Source: Microcaldota archaeon (GTDB taxonomy: Archaea; B1Sed10-29; JACOVT01). Taken from it: a stretch of DNA of 6,128 nucleotides. The position numbers were made by a program, and so were the translations under genes. The stretch covers positions 1 to 6,128 of the forward strand of contig JACOVT010000062.1 in NCBI GenBank assembly GCA_016177165.1. The letters run 5' to 3'. Position 1 is the stretch's first letter; every line of letters starts with the position of its first letter. The notes beneath the pieces are model-generated. The model was given only the letters and a program-made list of their open reading frames with translations. It did not search any database and was not told the origin of the DNA. Shown piece by piece: positions 5,635-6,128 of the stretch.

Positions 5635-6114
5635 CTAGCCTAGCAGCTTCTTCCTGAACAACCCCAGCTTTCGCTTGTCTAGCCTTGTGCGGAGCAGGTC
5701 GACCGCCGCGTCTATCCCCCTAAAGTTTTCGGAGGCAACCAGCCTGAAAAACTCCGCGAAGCTGACGCTCTTTACCCTAATCCTTTCCCCCACATCCTGT
5801 TTGGGCAGTGAAATGCGCCTGCAGTCCCGGGCCATGAACAGGTAACACTTGTAGTCTATCTTGAAAGAAGGCTCGTAAGTCCTGAACAGTTCCCAGTCCT
5901 CCGAAGCCAAACCACCTTCTTCGAGCAGCTCGCGCTTTGCCGCCTGCAGAGGCGTCTCTCCACGGTCCTGCCTGCCGCCAAAGAAACAGTAGAAAGCCTT
6001 TCCTCGCGGCTGTTTCTGGAGCGCGACGAGTATGCGGTTGCCGCGGGTGGCTATTATTTCCACGGTGTTCGGCCGCTTGACAGCTTCGAACGTAGAATGG
6101 GAACCGTCAAACAT
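5635..6114 (-). CDS. Nudix hydrolase, ADP-ribose pyrophosphatase-like (start may lie beyond window)
   Basis: Nudix enzymes hydrolyse nucleoside diphosphates linked to another moiety, here possibly ADP-ribose or a similar nucleotide sugar. The 159-residue reading has a complete Nudix box, G-x5-E-x7-REL-x-EE-x-GL, at 47-69: G47, E53, R61, E62, E65, E66 and G68 are all present. Ahead of it, FDGSHSTFEAVKRPNTVEIIA resembles the DG...E.V.hp.aV.ii entry of the ADP-ribose pyrophosphatase group. The C-terminal part ends with an SVSFAEFFRLV helix, as in that group. Substrate cannot be settled from the motif. ATG 6114 is the first usable start, but the frame stays open to the window edge (codons TGG AAG CAG AGG before it). 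AGAGG touches the ATG with no spacing, too close to act as its ribosome site, so the true start may be farther right. The stop is 30 bases before the membrane-protein gene, on the same strand. Confidence 0.88.
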   Translation of the reverse strand: MFDGSHSTFEAVKRPNTVEIIATRGNRILVALQKQPRGKAFYCFFGGRQDRGETPLQAAKRELLEEGGLASEDWELFRTYEPSFKIDYKCYLFMARDCRRISLPKQDVGERIRVKSVSFAEFFRLVASENFRGIDAAVDLLRTRLDKRKLGLFRKKLLG

Positions 6115-6128
6115 CCTCTGCTTCCACT

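Overview
The window looks like a piece of a GC-rich archaeal genome. It carries a Trm1-type tRNA guanine-26 dimethyltransferase, an archaeal-type RNase HII, GTG starts with a TATA-like element about 25 bases upstream and no Shine-Dalgarno motif, and a secreted protein built of Ig-like repeats rich in N-glycosylation sequons. The very short gaps between genes and the many small poorly known proteins would suit a compact DPANN-type archaeon, but that placement is inference. No rRNA, tRNA, CRISPR array or mobile element was seen.

Left part (1-2981, + strand). The 3' part of a large surface protein runs in from the left edge. It has a CARDB-like domain, a four-cysteine domain, six Ig-like domains and a C-terminal membrane anchor. 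Its stop codon is followed directly by the ATG of a small, basic, AT-rich gene with a winged-helix-like C-terminal half and a Ser-Arg-rich N-terminal tail. That gene's composition and codon use differ sharply from everything around it, and its first 90 bases carry a cluster of TCTAGA hexamers and a small inverted repeat.

Middle (2994-4724). trm1 (-) and rnhB (+) diverge from a short intergenic region. With the starts chosen here (GTG 4019 and GTG 4068), one 9-base A/T run lies almost midway and could serve as the TATA element for two leaderless transcripts.

Right part (4729-6114, - strand). In transcription order there is a Nudix hydrolase (its start may lie beyond the window), a single-pass membrane protein with a small outside beta domain, and a small alpha/beta protein that resembles the lumazine synthase (RibH/RibC) fold but lacks the catalytic motifs and ends in a very acidic tail. 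The last two form a tight pair: the Shine-Dalgarno motif of the second overlaps the stop of the first. The membrane protein has its own TATA-like element in the 30-base gap behind the Nudix gene.

trm1 and rnhB are housekeeping genes (tRNA modification, removal of RNA from DNA). The most interesting material is the AT-rich Ser-Arg winged-helix gene coupled to the surface protein, and the membrane protein plus degenerate lumazine-synthase-like protein pair. No stretch above 300 bases is without a gene.
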